DNA from: Magnolia sinica
Lineage: Eukaryota > Streptophyta > Magnoliopsida > Magnoliales > Magnoliaceae
DNA length: 64,000 bases
NCBI RefSeq assembly: GCF_029962835.1
Contig: NC_080579.1
Location: 82,911,959 to 82,975,958 of the forward strand
Direction: 5' to 3'
Position numbers and translations under genes: made by a program. Within the stretch, counting starts at the first letter, position 1. Every line of letters starts with the position of its first letter. Under the pieces are notes generated by a model. It worked only from the letters and a program-made list of their open reading frames with translations. It was not told where the DNA came from and made no database searches. Of the stretch, positions 36,641-48,999 are shown in pieces.

Positions 36641-37847
36641 AGCCATGAGTTCAACTACTTCTTACTTTTTTCTTTAGTGTTGTATTGTAACGCACCAAAC
36701 TTTTCAATACCCGAGTATTGAAAGTTCTCGAGCGTTACCAAGAAATTTACTTAGTATGTACACGTGTACGATACCAATCCAACTATCCTAGCCTTACATC
36801 CTTGCCCTAACATAAACCTAACCGTTGGAAATTACCTCCATTCAATAGATTTAACCATCTGACAATTGATTTCAAGATAAGACCATCCATCACGTGATTC
36901 AACATAAGTACTTTTCCATGAATGAGACGATGACTTACTCCCTATCCGTAATGATTTAGATATACATTCTTTTGTAAGAATTTCTTAGAAACGTGCCTAT
37001 AATCATATGGAGCCATTAGATTTCTCAAAACTCACAGATCAACAATTATTACGAAAACGTTATTAACTAGACCCTAAATTCTAGATCACATAGTTCTCAC
37101 GATCCGTTTTGTAAGACCTGTATCCTAGCCTGTACTGTTCCGTAGGCTTACGCGGTCCTTCCGGTCGAATTCCAGTAACCTTCGACCTTTATCGGACATT
37201 TGCGCACGATCCTAAGTCGAGTCCTGTTAACTTGAGTCAACTCAACCCGAGACTTGTACCTTAGTGACCACGCCGTCGCCGCGGTTCCGATGCCACGTCT
37301 CGCGCGCCAAGGTGATACCTTGACCAGGAGATATGGGCCCGTGTTCAGTTTGAGAAAATGTCGCGCATTTGCAATCCCAAGAGAATCTCTACAATATATC
37401 CCATCAATCATTCTCACGTCAAGTACAAAACTTCATTCCCAAGCAACCTCAAAGTTAAAGTAACCCATCCCTCACATGTTAAAGTACACATTACCCATCA
37501 CTCACCTTTTCACCCATCACCCTCTTACATCACTCACACCTCTCTCTCTCATCTCTCTCTCTCATCTCCTCCCAAGCAACCCACGATCCAAGCAAGCTCC
37601 ATGAGAGAAAGTTTTGTGTGGCCCACTTCCCACTTGCCATCTCCACCATCCAAAAATCATCTCCACCATTGAAATGCATCCCTCAGAGCTCTAGGATGCG
37701 TTGATGGAAGAAGAAGTCTAAGAAGATCACGAGGTGGGTGTTCATCCGTCGATTTTTATATTTGATGGCCCACTTGTGGTGGGACCCATCTTGATGTATG
37801 TGATTGTAAGCTAGAGGGGCACATAGTGGCGGGGTCCCTCCCATCCA

Positions 37848-37849
<2 letters not shown>

Positions 37850-37902
<53 letters not shown>
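37850..37902. repeat. (CT)n microsatellite
   Basis: A pure CT run of about 26 units inside LTR B, preceded by interrupted CTCTCAT tracts from 37.54 kb. Confidence 0.95.
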
Positions 37903-37903
<1 letters not shown>

Positions 37904-38738
37904 TGTTGATGGGCCACCACCATGATGCAAGTATTTTATCCATGCCGTCTACCACATGGACCACACCGCTGTCCAAGCAGGGCCCACCTCGCTGCCATGT
38001 CTGGGGACTACCTTACTGACCATTTTGGACTAGCCTGGATGAAAGGAAAACACCAATATTAGTTTGATCCAATCAGGTGGGCCACGTGCACGTGGGACGC
38101 ACATGTGATGCATGTGCCTTATATTGACACCGTCCGTCCAGGGCAGCGGCCCGCTGCGATGTATGTACGCTGCCCGTTGTGGGGTCCATCTCGTAGACGT
38201 CCAGCAGCAATGTCGCTTGGACCGTCTGGAGTAGGCCACCTGTGTGAAGAGAAAACACATATATCAGCTTGGCCTTACAAGCTGGTGGGTCTCACACGTG
38301 TGGACCCACCTTATATCCACACCGTCCATTCGTAGGGACGGTGGGTCCCAACAGCCGTGCCGCTGTGTTGACGCCCACAAGTTCTGTGGTCAATCACGAG
38401 GTGGGTGTATATGCTAACCGTCCATCCTAGGGTGGGGCACCACCTGATGTATGTGTTTTGTACAAACACCGTCCATCCAGTTCTCCTGGGAAATGAAATA
38501 GACTCAAATCTCAGGAGGAGCACTGTCCAGATCATGGGCCCCACCTGTTGGACACGTGTGGAGTATCTACACCATCCTAAAACTGAGGTAGATTCAACAC
38601 TCTGATGGGCCATGTACATGGGGCCCACCTTGCTGTATGAATTCTGCATCCTAACCATCCATCTGCTGGACTTACTGTGATATATATATATACTTTATAT
38701 CCAAACCGTCCATGGGACCCACCAGACGTATGAATTTT

Positions 38739-38910
38739 GAGTCCGGATCCTCTGTTATCAGGTCAACAGAGAATTCCTGATACCCTAACTCTCATTGGTC
38801 CACGTCACCACTCACTAAAAAACATAAAAACAATAAAAAACAAATTTGGACGCCAGACCATTAGGGTAACAGGAATTCTCTGTTGACCTGATAACAGAGG
38901 ATCCCGACTC
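38739..38910. mobile_element. 172-bp Mutator-like MITE, perfect 9-bp duplication
   Basis: Same family as 32767-32943 but inverted. Ends GAGTCCGGATCCTCTGTTAT and (reverse strand) GAGTCGGGATCCTCTGTTAT; exact duplication ATGAATTTT at 38730-38738 and 38911-38919. Inserted into the repeats of LTR B. Confidence 0.93.
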
Positions 38911-39075
38911 ATGAATTTTATACCCACACCATCTTTTTGTGTGGAGCCCTGCACGTGCGGATCCTCACCGTCCAGACCTTGGACGGTGGGACCCACCAAG
39001 ATGCATGCGCTGTACATCCATGCCGTCCATCTGGATGGGTGGTGTACCCCACCTGGACGCTGGACGTACCCCCTG

Positions 39076-39077
<2 letters not shown>

Positions 39078-39138
<61 letters not shown>
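39078..39138. repeat. (TA)n microsatellite
   Basis: A run of about 30 TA units inside LTR B. Three overlapping frames across it are artefacts of the run. Confidence 0.95.
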
Positions 39139-39144
<6 letters not shown>

Positions 39145-39714
39145 TATCTTTTAATATAATATTATATTATGTGGGCCCCACGTGGGACCCACCTCGTCCA
39201 AACTAAGGCGGATTTAAATCTCAGACGGGCCACCACGTGGACTCCCACATGATGTATATGTTTTATCTCTACCGTCCAGGGGATTATGGACGGTGGAGAT
39301 GCACCTGATGCAGGTGCTGGCAGCACGTGGCCCCACCTGACACGTGTAATATCCACCGTCCATTGCTTGGATGATGGGGTCCATCGTGATGTATCTGTTT
39401 CATGATCCACACCGTCCATCTTGTGGATCCCACCGCAATATATGTGTTATTCATGCCATCCATCTACTGTGGGCCACATTCACATGGGCACCACCATGTT
39501 GTATGTATTTTATCTACACTGTCCATATGTCTGGATGGTGCTGGACAATTTTTGGATGGTACTGATTTGCATAGGCAATGTTTGGATGATGTTGATTTAC
39601 CTAGACAATGTTTGGATAGTGGGCCATGTGCCCCATAGAATGATAGTGTACAATGATATACATGTTACACCTACAACTATTGAAATGATTTTAGATGTAA
39701 TCCAAGCTCCCATC

Positions 39715-40345
39715 TGTGAGGCCCACCTTGATGTACTTTGTGGCCCATCCGTCAGGCCCACTTTGATGTATTTTGTGGCCTATTAGAGAGGCCCACTTTG
39801 ATATACATGTGGCCCATCATGATGTATCTTTGAAACATGAGCGGGGCCCACCTATTGCGTGTTTTGAGGCCCAGGTGCAGGGCCCACCTATTGTGTATTT
39901 GAGGCCCGTATAATGAGGCCTATGGGTTAGGCCCATTGTGATGTATTCGAGGCCCATGAGCAAGGCCTGATTTAATGTATTTATGGCCCATGTAATGGGG
40001 CCCACCTGTTGCATATTTGAAACATGTGGGTCGTGGCCCATTGTGATGTGTTTCTAGCTCATATGTCGTGGCTCATTGTGATGTATTTCCAGCCCATATA
40101 TTATGGCCCATTGTGATATATTTTCGGCCTATGTGATTCGGCCCATTATGATGTATATGTGGCCCATGAGTGAAGCCCGACGTGTGTATATGAAACCCAT
40201 GAGTTAGGCACATAGTGATGTATATTAGGCTTTTGTGTAAGGCCATGGGCCCACTATATGTTTAACCTTATGTGGGCCACTCCTTGGGAGCAATGTTGGT
40301 TGACTGTCCACATTGATGGGCAATGATAGTTGGATGTCCACATTG
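39715..40345. repeat. GAGGCCCATTGTGATGTAT array, block 1
   Basis: About 13 degenerate units of roughly 40-50 bp: GAGGCCCA(C/T)(C/T)(T/G)TGATGTAT followed by TTGTGGCCCAT. It ends in AGGCCATGGGCCCACTATAT and GCAATGTTGGTTGACTGTCC, a tail that recurs after block 2. Confidence 0.8.
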
Positions 40346-40529
40346 TGACCTTCCCTTAGACCTTGTTAGGTTGATTCTCATAATTCACTTGTGGGTTAAC
40401 CTAAATAAGTGGGCTTCATTCGCCATAGATGAATGGTTTCGCGCTATCAGATTTGATACAACCACAGCCAAGGGTCGATCGTTATATTATGATTGATTGG
40501 CTGTCCACCTACGGACCCCACCTTGTTTA

Positions 40530-41036
40530 TATATGCTGGTCGTCGATCGGTACCGATTATCGATGTTAATTATTGGCGCCGATTGTCGATGTTGAGCATT
40601 GGTGCTGATTATCGAGGCCGATTAACGATCGAGGCCATTTATCATGGCCGATTGTTGATTCCGATTGTCGTGGCCGATTGTCAATTCTAATTATCGAGGC
40701 CGATTATCATGGCCAATTGCCGATTCCTATTGTCGTGGCCGATTGCCGATTTCGATTATCGAGACCGATTATCGATCGAGGCCGATTATCATGGCCGATT
40801 GCTAATACCGATTATCATGGCCAATTATCAATTGATTTGCGATTGTTGTGGCCGATTGCCGATTCCGATTATCGAGGCCGATTATCGATCGAGGCCGAAT
40901 ATCGAGGCCGATTTCGATTTGTCGAGGCCGATTGTATAGGTTAAGTTCAATTGTCGAAGCCGAGTATCGAGGTCAATTCCGAGTGTCGATTCTGATTATT
41001 AAGGCCGATTTCGATTGCCGAGGCTGATTGTCGAGA
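40530..41036. repeat. GGCCGATTATCGAT array
   Basis: Short degenerate units (about 12-20 bp) built on (G/T)GGCCGATT(A/G)TCGA, with variants such as CATGGCCGATTGCC. Around 30 units. It is enriched in GATC/CGAT and CpG, unlike the flanking AT-rich DNA. It lies between the two GAGGCCC blocks. Confidence 0.8.
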
Positions 41037-41470
41037 CCTATATGATGTATATGCGACCCATAGTTGAGGCCCATTGTGATGTATATTCGGCTGGTGTGAT
41101 GTATATACGGCCCCTATTTGGAGCCCAATGTGATGTCTATGCGGCCAATATTTAAGGGCCATTGTAATGTGTATTCAGCTCGTGTTTAAGGCCCAATGTA
41201 ATGTATATAAGGCCTATGTGATGAGGCTCATTATGATACATTTGAGGGCCAGGCGATGGAGCCCATTGTGATGTATGTCAGGCCCATGTGAAAGACTCAT
41301 CGTGATGTGTATTAAGCTCTTGAGTGAGGCCCATAGTGTTGTATATTTAGCCCTTGTGTGAGGCCATGGGTCCACTATATGTTAGGCTTTATATGGGTCA
41401 TTCCTTAGGGGCAATGTTGGTTAAATGTCCACATTGTCGAGGATGATTGTCGATGCCGGCTATTGATACT
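41037..41470. repeat. GAGGCCCATTGTGATGTAT array, block 2
   Basis: The same unit as block 1, closed by the same tail (AGGCCATGGGTCCACTATAT, then GCAATGTTGGTTAAATGTCC) about 1.1 kb after the first. It is followed by a short return of the GATTGTCGATGCC sequence, so the whole array was once duplicated as a composite unit. Confidence 0.75.
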
Positions 41471-43207
41471 GATTATGAATATGTGACAGCATAACATCAT
41501 GATACATACTCATACGCATCATCTGCATGTTTGATTATGAGATATGGTTGACCATTGCATATGGTAGGTTGTTCATAGGACTCCCTGATAGGCAGAGTTG
41601 CCCCATATGAGCGCACGATATGCGTAGGATTGATGCATGATCGAACTATGTGACTCATGCATCTTACATTGTGTGTGTTGTGATTACTGTACACCCTAGC
41701 GACATCAGGGCCGTAGCCTCCACATGCATATCGTGGATGGCCAGATGGGACACCAAAAATCTGTTCTACATGGGGTGCTATAGATATCCCTGAGTGAAAG
41801 TCCCTAAACCCTCTTGGTTTCAAAGGTTGCTCCAACGTTTAACCGAGTAGACGCATGAGCGCATGAGGGTCGTATACCGTTGGCCGCGTCTCCCACTGTT
41901 TCGTGGTCGGTTGGAAGAGGGTGCAACCTTACCTGCCTGAGAGGAGGGGGTAAAGCTAGGCTGAGTTTGACCAGCTCAAGGAATGGGTTTGCTATCGACA
42001 AGTCGGGCCCGATATTGGCAGCGGATATTGAGGTATCTTCCACTCACCTTGTTGCGCGCGATGGGCCGGCAATCTGGTTTGGAGTGTAATAGACCCCGGT
42101 GATTTCTCAGGGAGGAACTGTACTGATATGTGGACTTATTGAGCATGAGTTGCATACTCATTCATTCATTCATTTACTATCTACTCGGGCTGGTGGTGCG
42201 CAACTATTTGTTACGTGTACCTTCGTAATGGCCAGGATCTCGGTTGGGGTGTGTGACTAACCTGAGATCAGGAGTTTACCACATTAAGTCTGACTATCCA
42301 AATTTAGGTTTGAGACTGGTTTGAATAGAAGTCCCTTGTAATGGACCCTATAGCTTGCGATACTACGTACTATCATCTCGATTTTATGCTCCAGCATGAT
42401 CATTCCATTCGCACCGCATATCTCATTACATCCGTAGCATATGACATTTTGGGTTACTATATTTCTGCATTTATACGGCCTAGATACGACTGAGGGTATT
42501 CGTGGACTCATCAGGATTTGCATATTGTATTGCATCTTCGACATTTGATATTTGGCTTGTTGTCTCCGCATTGCATAACTGATCTATATTGCTTTATCAG
42601 TGTATAATATTGTTTTATTATATTTCTGCATCGCATAGCCTAGATAAGGCTGATGGTATTTATGGGCCTATCAGTATGTTTTCGCATTACTCTGATATCA
42701 TATGATTTATGAACTTGCCAGTATTTCTAATATTATACGATTTATGAGCTTGTCAGTATTTCCGCTTACTCTGATTTCTCTGATATTGCTTACTTAGCAC
42801 TTACCTTGTGCACACACTTTTACCACCCACTAAGCTTTCTATAAGCTTGTGCACGATAGATGCATATAGGTGACGTTAATTTGCAGCAGCGTTAAGCATG
42901 GAGCATATAGTGGTCTTCTGGAGCTTTGATTTTGACATATGTGTTTTTCCTTTCAGCATTATATTCAAATGTTTATATTAGTAGATATGTGATGATGATG
43001 TTACCTTTGAGATTTGGGTAAACTTGTGGTTATGCTTCTTATGAAATAAATATACGTTGTAAAACCCTCCTTATAGGATCCCAGGATCGGAATCTAGCAT
43101 GTGAGTGCTGAGAGCCGAGAATAGGGTACTACAGAGGTTGTCGGCACCGAATTCGGTGATCAGGATTCCTGTGAGTCCGATCTCCTGGTTTGGGGCGTGA
43201 CACGTTT

Positions 43208-46200
43208 CATACGAAATTTTATATCATGCCTAATTGTCATAAATTAACCATACACGTAGAATTTCAACCCTTAGATCATAGTAAATTAGCTACTTGACCT
43301 CTACATCCGTTCATACACTTATCAGATCAAGATTTTGACTCATCCATCTTATTTACATCATATGAATATGCTTAACCCACCATTAGAATTACAATCCAAG
43401 GAACTTAGACATGTGAAAAGTCACTCGAACCTAAAATATACATGTCCTACCCCTAATCACTCCAGAAAACCACCTTGTGTTCATCCATTTACAAAACTGA
43501 TAGTACAATCACCCAAATACATGACTAGAGTACCAACCATCAAGTCTTCCTATTTTTATACGTCATCTTACCCTACATCATATGTGGATCCCCCAAACGG
43601 GCCATCTGAATATCAAGGTAATCCATTCATAACGAAGATCTTTGGCCATATGTCGAAACTATCGGCTAACTTCTCTGTTAAATGTATGAAAGTATTATTT
43701 TAAACATCGGGGCAGTATATTCCATTAAAAAGGCATCATGGTCATCTGTAAGCGATCTAGGCTCAAATTGGACAGATGGAAAGAACATGAAAAACGGGGG
43801 ATACCCGCCAAATTTCAAGGCATTTAGACAATGCACTCTAATATAACAGACGTCGAAAGATGACTAGAAAATGGATGGAAAATTTATAATTAAAGGATGT
43901 CAAGTAACTATGCAGGGGTGAAGATGGTTTTAACGGTGAATACCATTTCATGCATTGGCGGATCGTGCGACCCACCTAAAGATCGGATCTACTTCAAATT
44001 GGGGACCATGGGTTAGCACGGCGTGCTGAATACGGTGAAGGAAGTGGATCCCCTAGAAGATCACCCTAGTGGACCCCACCGATCACCTAAATTTGGATAA
44101 AAAATGGGAGTTCCGTCCGCTAACGAAAACGTGTGACGAAAGGAAATTTCTAACGTAGATTTCACTCACACTTTTACAACGTGTAGCCCACCTAAGACCT
44201 AGATCGGTCCCATACTTCAGGCCATAGTCGAATACGATTTTGCAAATACGGTGAAAGAAGTGGATCTCTCAAAGGACACAACATAGTGGACCCCACCAAT
44301 TCCAGCAAGGAAACGACCGAAAATCTCCGCACTCTTCCACATTTCTCTCCGCATACATCGCCAGAAACTAAATCCAACTTAAACTCACTGTATAAGAAAT
44401 CCAAAGGGGCCTACCTGGGCTGATCGGAACCGTCCACTTCTTAGAAAAAAGGAGTTTGACCCCACCTACGATGACAGAAGAAAGGGGAGAGAGAAGATCA
44501 GCACGGTTTAATCAGTTGGATAGACGTTTTGCACCTAAGAACGAGATCCTGACCGTTCATCTTTAGGCCCTCTCAAAACCGACCCAGCTGATATAGGGTA
44601 GAGACCCAGCAGATGAGACGGGGGCTGAGAACACGTTTTCTTCTTGGCTTGGCAAGACATCCCGTTTTTGTGTTCGCACAAAACAGAGTTGCGTAACGGG
44701 AGCTATGCCAGAAGGATCTGTAAGTCTTTTGCGCCTATTAATACCTTGCATCCGACTGAAGAGAGAAAGAAAGAAAGGGAGGAGAGAAAGAAACGTGGGA
44801 GATAATAATGGTCCTGATTCTGCTGGACGTATCAGTAAGAGGGAGTCAACTCAATGTCGTTGAATTTAAGCTATCAGGTTGAGATCTAAGGCCAGCACAA
44901 GGTAAGTTGTCCACGAATATAATAACCTAGTCTTAGTTTTCAAATTAAACAACTGAATTTTATAATCCTAGATCTACGTTACAGGTCCAATCCTAGTAGT
45001 TAATCTTAACTATATGAACCATGTATTATTATAATCTAACAACGCGAAGTGTGTTAATTATGATTAGATTTCGATCTTAAAGTATGAATACATCAACCTT
45101 AGCAATTAGAAGGCGATTTATCTTAAGAGGTGAGGGTTTCATCCTTTAAGCTTACGTTGATTTAAGTTGATATATTTATCTTATCCTTTTATGCCTTCAT
45201 GGTATATTACCGCGTCTTTTACGTACCTTCTGTCTTTTGATGCATTTTATCTTGTCTTTACACTTGTACTTTATGTGCCTTTTTTTCTGTCCTCAGATTT
45301 CCATTACTTTCCTTTTATTTTTATTTTAATTGATATCATCAAATGTTGGACCTCTAAGATTTTTACGTAACATCCGTAGTAGGGAGCCTTCCTAAGTTTA
45401 TGTAAGGCTATGGATACAAGCCTTGCTCTTGCCTTTAATAATCATGAGTTGGCCTTAACCACTCTCCTCACATTCGAGTTGACCTTTGTCACTTGTCTCT
45501 TATTCGAGCTGGTTATTGTCATGCGCCTTTTTACCTTAATCACTTGGCATGTGTCTTGATATTCTTAACCTTTCATATATTCAGGATTACTCCTTAATGC
45601 AAGTACGATGTTGGAAACCCTTCCTCTAGTGATCGATTAAATATCGTGGATGTAATGCGCTTTCGGTAGTGGCCCTGGGGCGACATATAATTCTATGTTT
45701 CTCGGGTTGATGGTGTCCTGGTTGGTGTACATGAGATGTTTTGTATACGCAGTACATCAATTTCGAGTTATGGGGGGTTGGTTGTCGCAAATAGTCGCTC
45801 CAATTTCTATAGACGTATTCTCCTGGTTTGTGTATTGTGCCCGTCTTATGACAACCACGTAAAATCATGTTAAGCGTGGGACACGCCAGCAAATATCCGA
45901 AGCTTGGAATGCGAGTTAAGTCGGATAACTATAACCATATTCCACATTATGGCGATTGCTAAGTGTGATACACCGCATATATTTTGCTAAGCATGCATCT
46001 CACATAGATTGCTTGTGCATTGATACCTCTTGTAGTGTGGAGTACTTGACATATCAGAACATTTACATTATTTTTTTTAAGATCTTGAATTACTATTAAT
46101 CTTAAAGGGTAACCTTCACTATGAGTAGGGCATTGACCCTCTCCCAGTCGTATAGATTATACAGGTGACGTATAGATAGTTGAAAGAATAAGAAGATAAT

Positions 46201-46474
46201 TTATGATTTAGATTTATACTTCTGCTGCGAACTCGATAAATGTAATAAGCTTCCATTGAGAAGGCCTTTGATTATTCTTTTTACTTTAATGAAATATAAT
46301 TAATTAAGTTGATTTTATTCTTGTGAATGTTATCTTCAGGAATGTATCTGGATGTGATCCAAATGAAAAAAATAGGGTGCAATTTTCTAAAAGCATCCAA
46401 GTTTATACATCATTAACACTCGGTTTTCTCGGGCACGAGTATGAAATCTGGCCATGAAATTTTGGGATGTTACA
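43208..46474. other. right part of solo LTR A, non-coding
   Basis: No gene. Contains short frames without domains and an acceptable LTR-like end (TTTTGGGATGTTACA). Purine-rich GAGAGAAAGAAAG near 44.76 kb. Confidence 0.6.
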
Positions 46475-46876
46475 TGTATTCATGGAAAATCTTCGATGAT
46501 GTAAGAATGCTCTAGACATTACACAATTGATGTTATCGACGTAATATTTCTTTCTTGGCAGCTAGACTTATATCTTTCACCTTAATCATTGAATTTTTTT
46601 TTTATACAGAAGCTTCAATTGATTGGCCAAATCGATCTCAACTCGTGAAAATTACAAGCCCAACATAATATTCGTAGAGTTAAGCCTCTACCTTATTGGA
46701 TTCTACACAAAAAGGTTTACTATCAGCTAGAACTATTTCCAATTTCCCTCTGTTCCAAAAAAAAAAAAAAAGAACTGATGAAAGGATGACAGAATGTAAA
46801 AATTTGCATGAATCTAATCTCGTCCAAGGATAGCATTACAGTTTAAGGTTGATGGACCATGAAGAAGGTCGTTAAT

Positions 46877-47580
46877 TGACACAGGGATGAACGTGATGAG
46901 GATAACTACTTCGAATCCACGGAGCTTCTCTGGACTCCTCACAGAGACTTCTCGAATCCACGAGGAAAGAAAGCAGAAAAATAAAAATAAATTCTAAGAA
47001 ATTCGAAATTGATTAATTGATCACTAAAAATGAGTTCACAACCCTTTAAATAGAGGTACCAAGCAATGGGAAAGAAATCAGAATCAAACTACAACTAAAA
47101 CTCCTAGAATCCACGACTTACTATAAATAGTAAACTTACTATTTATAGACGGTCGTGATGTCTACTAGTGCGGAAGGTTTTCGGCCAAAAATAGTAAGTG
47201 TCCTATTTGGCTTCACCAAATTGTTCCCCCAATTATTCTAAGCTCTTTTCACGTTGGACGCAACTCCTAAAGCCCAATGGATGAAGAGTTATAATCAAAC
47301 TAAAACTTACTATTTATAGTAAAAATGAAATTAAAGTAGGGAAACGACTGTCGATCCAGGGGTTTTTCGCAATTCCGGGCTACAAAACCCAGCATAGCAG
47401 GGTTGGTTGGCTAAAACAGCTCGTTCCACCCTAAAATCATATATTTTACATCAGGTAACTCATTCCGGATTACGAGATACGCCTGATCTAAGGTCCGACG
47501 GTCCGGATCACTTCTATCGTCGACCGAGCCTTTTCTGATCCATCTTGGCCATGAAACTATCTGCGACCTGCTCTACATCA
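46877..47580 (-). mobile_element. 704-bp solo LTR in the Gypsy protease region
   Basis: On the plus strand TGACACAGGG...CTCTACATCA; exact 5-bp duplication TTAAT at 46872-46876 and 47581-47585. On the minus strand it starts TGATGTAGAGCAGG and contains TTTCATGGCCAAGATGGATC, GAGTTACCTGATG and TCTATAAATAGTAAG, matching the copies at 31.96 and 63.47 kb. No coding sequence, so a solo LTR. Confidence 0.88.
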
Positions 47581-47585
47581 TTAAT

Positions 47586-47790
47586 GCTACTCTTACCCTT
47601 GATTGTCAGTTCAATCAATGAAATTCCTTTAACATCTGTCACACCACTGGTGAAATCAGTGATAGTTACCTCTGTAGAAATTAGGTCGGAATAAGTCTTT
47701 CCTAACTTCTTCAATATGTTTACCAACAAAATGTTAATTGTCGCTCCATTATTTACCAAGATACGGGAACGAGACATGCATTCATATGTG
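47586..47790 (-). pseudogene. Gypsy aspartic protease fragment
   Basis: The minus strand reads RSRILVNNGATINILLVNIL then KKLGKTYSDL, the retropepsin signature of Tat/Athila-type Gypsy elements (family form: ALIDNGSAINVLP). It continues with VTITDFTSGV. Part of the fossil at 34.8-53.6 kb and abuts the 704-bp solo LTR. Confidence 0.75.
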
Positions 47791-48999
47791 TTAATGTGAT
47801 CAAAGGTTTGAGATACTCTGACATTTCATGGGAAGGTTGGTTGAAGACTACCTTTTCCGCGTGCACATCTAGTTCAATAGTGATAGTAGATGCACCCTCA
47901 CGGCTGGTCGGTTGCTAGTCGATCGTTTCATCTTTGACTAGCATTGCCCCTGTTTTTTCAACATCACATTCGATGCTACTCGACTAACCTAATTTAGCTA
48001 AAAAAATTAAGAGGAAGCGTGAACATCATATTGTAATTTACTTTTAACGATGTTCCAAATGTGATGGTTGTCAGTGTTTGTTTGCTGGATTCTTTGTCAT
48101 TCATTGAGTGTGTCGTTTGCTGAAAATTGACATCTTCTTATAAAATCTTTGTATTTTTAAATATTTCTTCAATTACCAAATTCTCTTTTAAAGAGTCGTG
48201 GTTACTTACATCTTCTTCCAAATAGCCTTTTTGTTCGGTCTTGATGGTGGGGTTTCACTCATCTTGGTTAGTTTGCATATTTGTACTTGGAATGACCACT
48301 TCATCTTTCTATTTCTTGTTCAAGTTTTAATTCAGGTCCAATTTCGACCAAAGGATTCTCAACCATACAGTCTCTCTCTAATCTATTATAGGTATGATTT
48401 CAAATTTTTATGAACTTTTTTGCTGCCCTTTGTCGCTGTCAATAACATTTTTGAGTCTTTGTCATTTCCTATGAGTATTGCGAAATTTTGGGATGAACGA
48501 CCCTAACCCATTGGTTGACCTTACACATGGCCAGTTTTGACTATCCTTGGTTGTTTTCTGTCATAATTTTTAAAATTGTTTCACTGCTTCACATCTGAGA
48601 CAGTCTTCTTTGGGTGACAAGTTTGGTATTCTCAAATGGTGTTATGACCATGTATGTTACCTTGTCTCTTCGGCGCATGGAATGCTTTTGCTAAATGCTA
48701 CTGTTGAATATTATCATCGCATTTTTTACATAGTTTATTTTCCTTGACTAATGACTCATTACTAGAATAACCCTGTCCTCTAGTGTTTTTGTCGACTTTA
48801 GTTCTCTTATCGGCATAATTTGGTCGATGACCATGTTTCTCCTTTACCGATGCACGATCTATTTTTCATCTTGGGGCATCTAGTTTTCATCTTGGGGCAT
48901 CTATGTTTTTCATATTCGTGGTGACTGTGTTGATTCCCATGGATGGAAGAATGGGTTGGTGTTGACCAACATAATCTCATGCTCTCTTTCTGGAAATTT

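Larger units (their letters stand above)
37900..39640. repeat. degenerate GTGGGTCCCACC...CCGTCCAT repeats
   Basis: Irregular reiteration of a block of about 45-100 bp: GTGGG(A/T)CCCACC, then GATGTATG(T/C)GTTTTAT, then CCACACCGTCCAT. The same words form the ends of the fold-back MITEs elsewhere, so this may be an expanded piece of that sequence inside LTR B. Confidence 0.7.
37110..43202. mobile_element. solo LTR B (6.1 kb) nested in LTR A
   Basis: Starts TGTAAGACCTGTATCC and ends GTTTGGGGCGTGACA. The exact duplication CGTTT lies at 37105-37109 and 43203-43207. The end, and the CTAAGCTTTCTATAAGCTTG block near 42.83 kb, fit Del/Tekay-type Gypsy LTRs as I remember them. There are no gag-pol domains anywhere inside and neither end is repeated internally. 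At 6.1 kb it is very large for an LTR; about 3.5 kb of it is degenerate repeats, a CT tract, a TA tract and an inserted MITE. Confidence 0.75.
36686..46474. mobile_element. solo LTR A (~3.7 kb) split by LTR B
   Basis: Starts TGTAACGCACC and ends GGGATGTTACA, a matched TGTAAC/GTTACA terminus. The exact 5-bp duplication TGTAT lies at 36681-36685 and 46475-46479. Its own sequence is 36686-37109 plus 43208-46474, once LTR B and its duplication are set aside. No coding domain and no second LTR inside, so a solo LTR of a long-LTR Gypsy family (Del/Tekay-like by size and end type) is the simplest reading. Confidence 0.8.

Noticed and set aside
38911-39206. Open frames running through YIYIYI-type peptide
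   Set aside because: They are produced by the (TA)n microsatellite.
40530-41036. CRISPR-like array
   Set aside because: Units are short, degenerate and contiguous without unique spacers, in plant DNA; it is a minisatellite.
36686-46474. Reading the 9.8-kb unit as one full LTR retrotransposon
   Set aside because: Two independent exact duplications (TGTAT outside, CGTTT inside) and different end sequences show two nested solo LTRs; no gag-pol domains lie inside.
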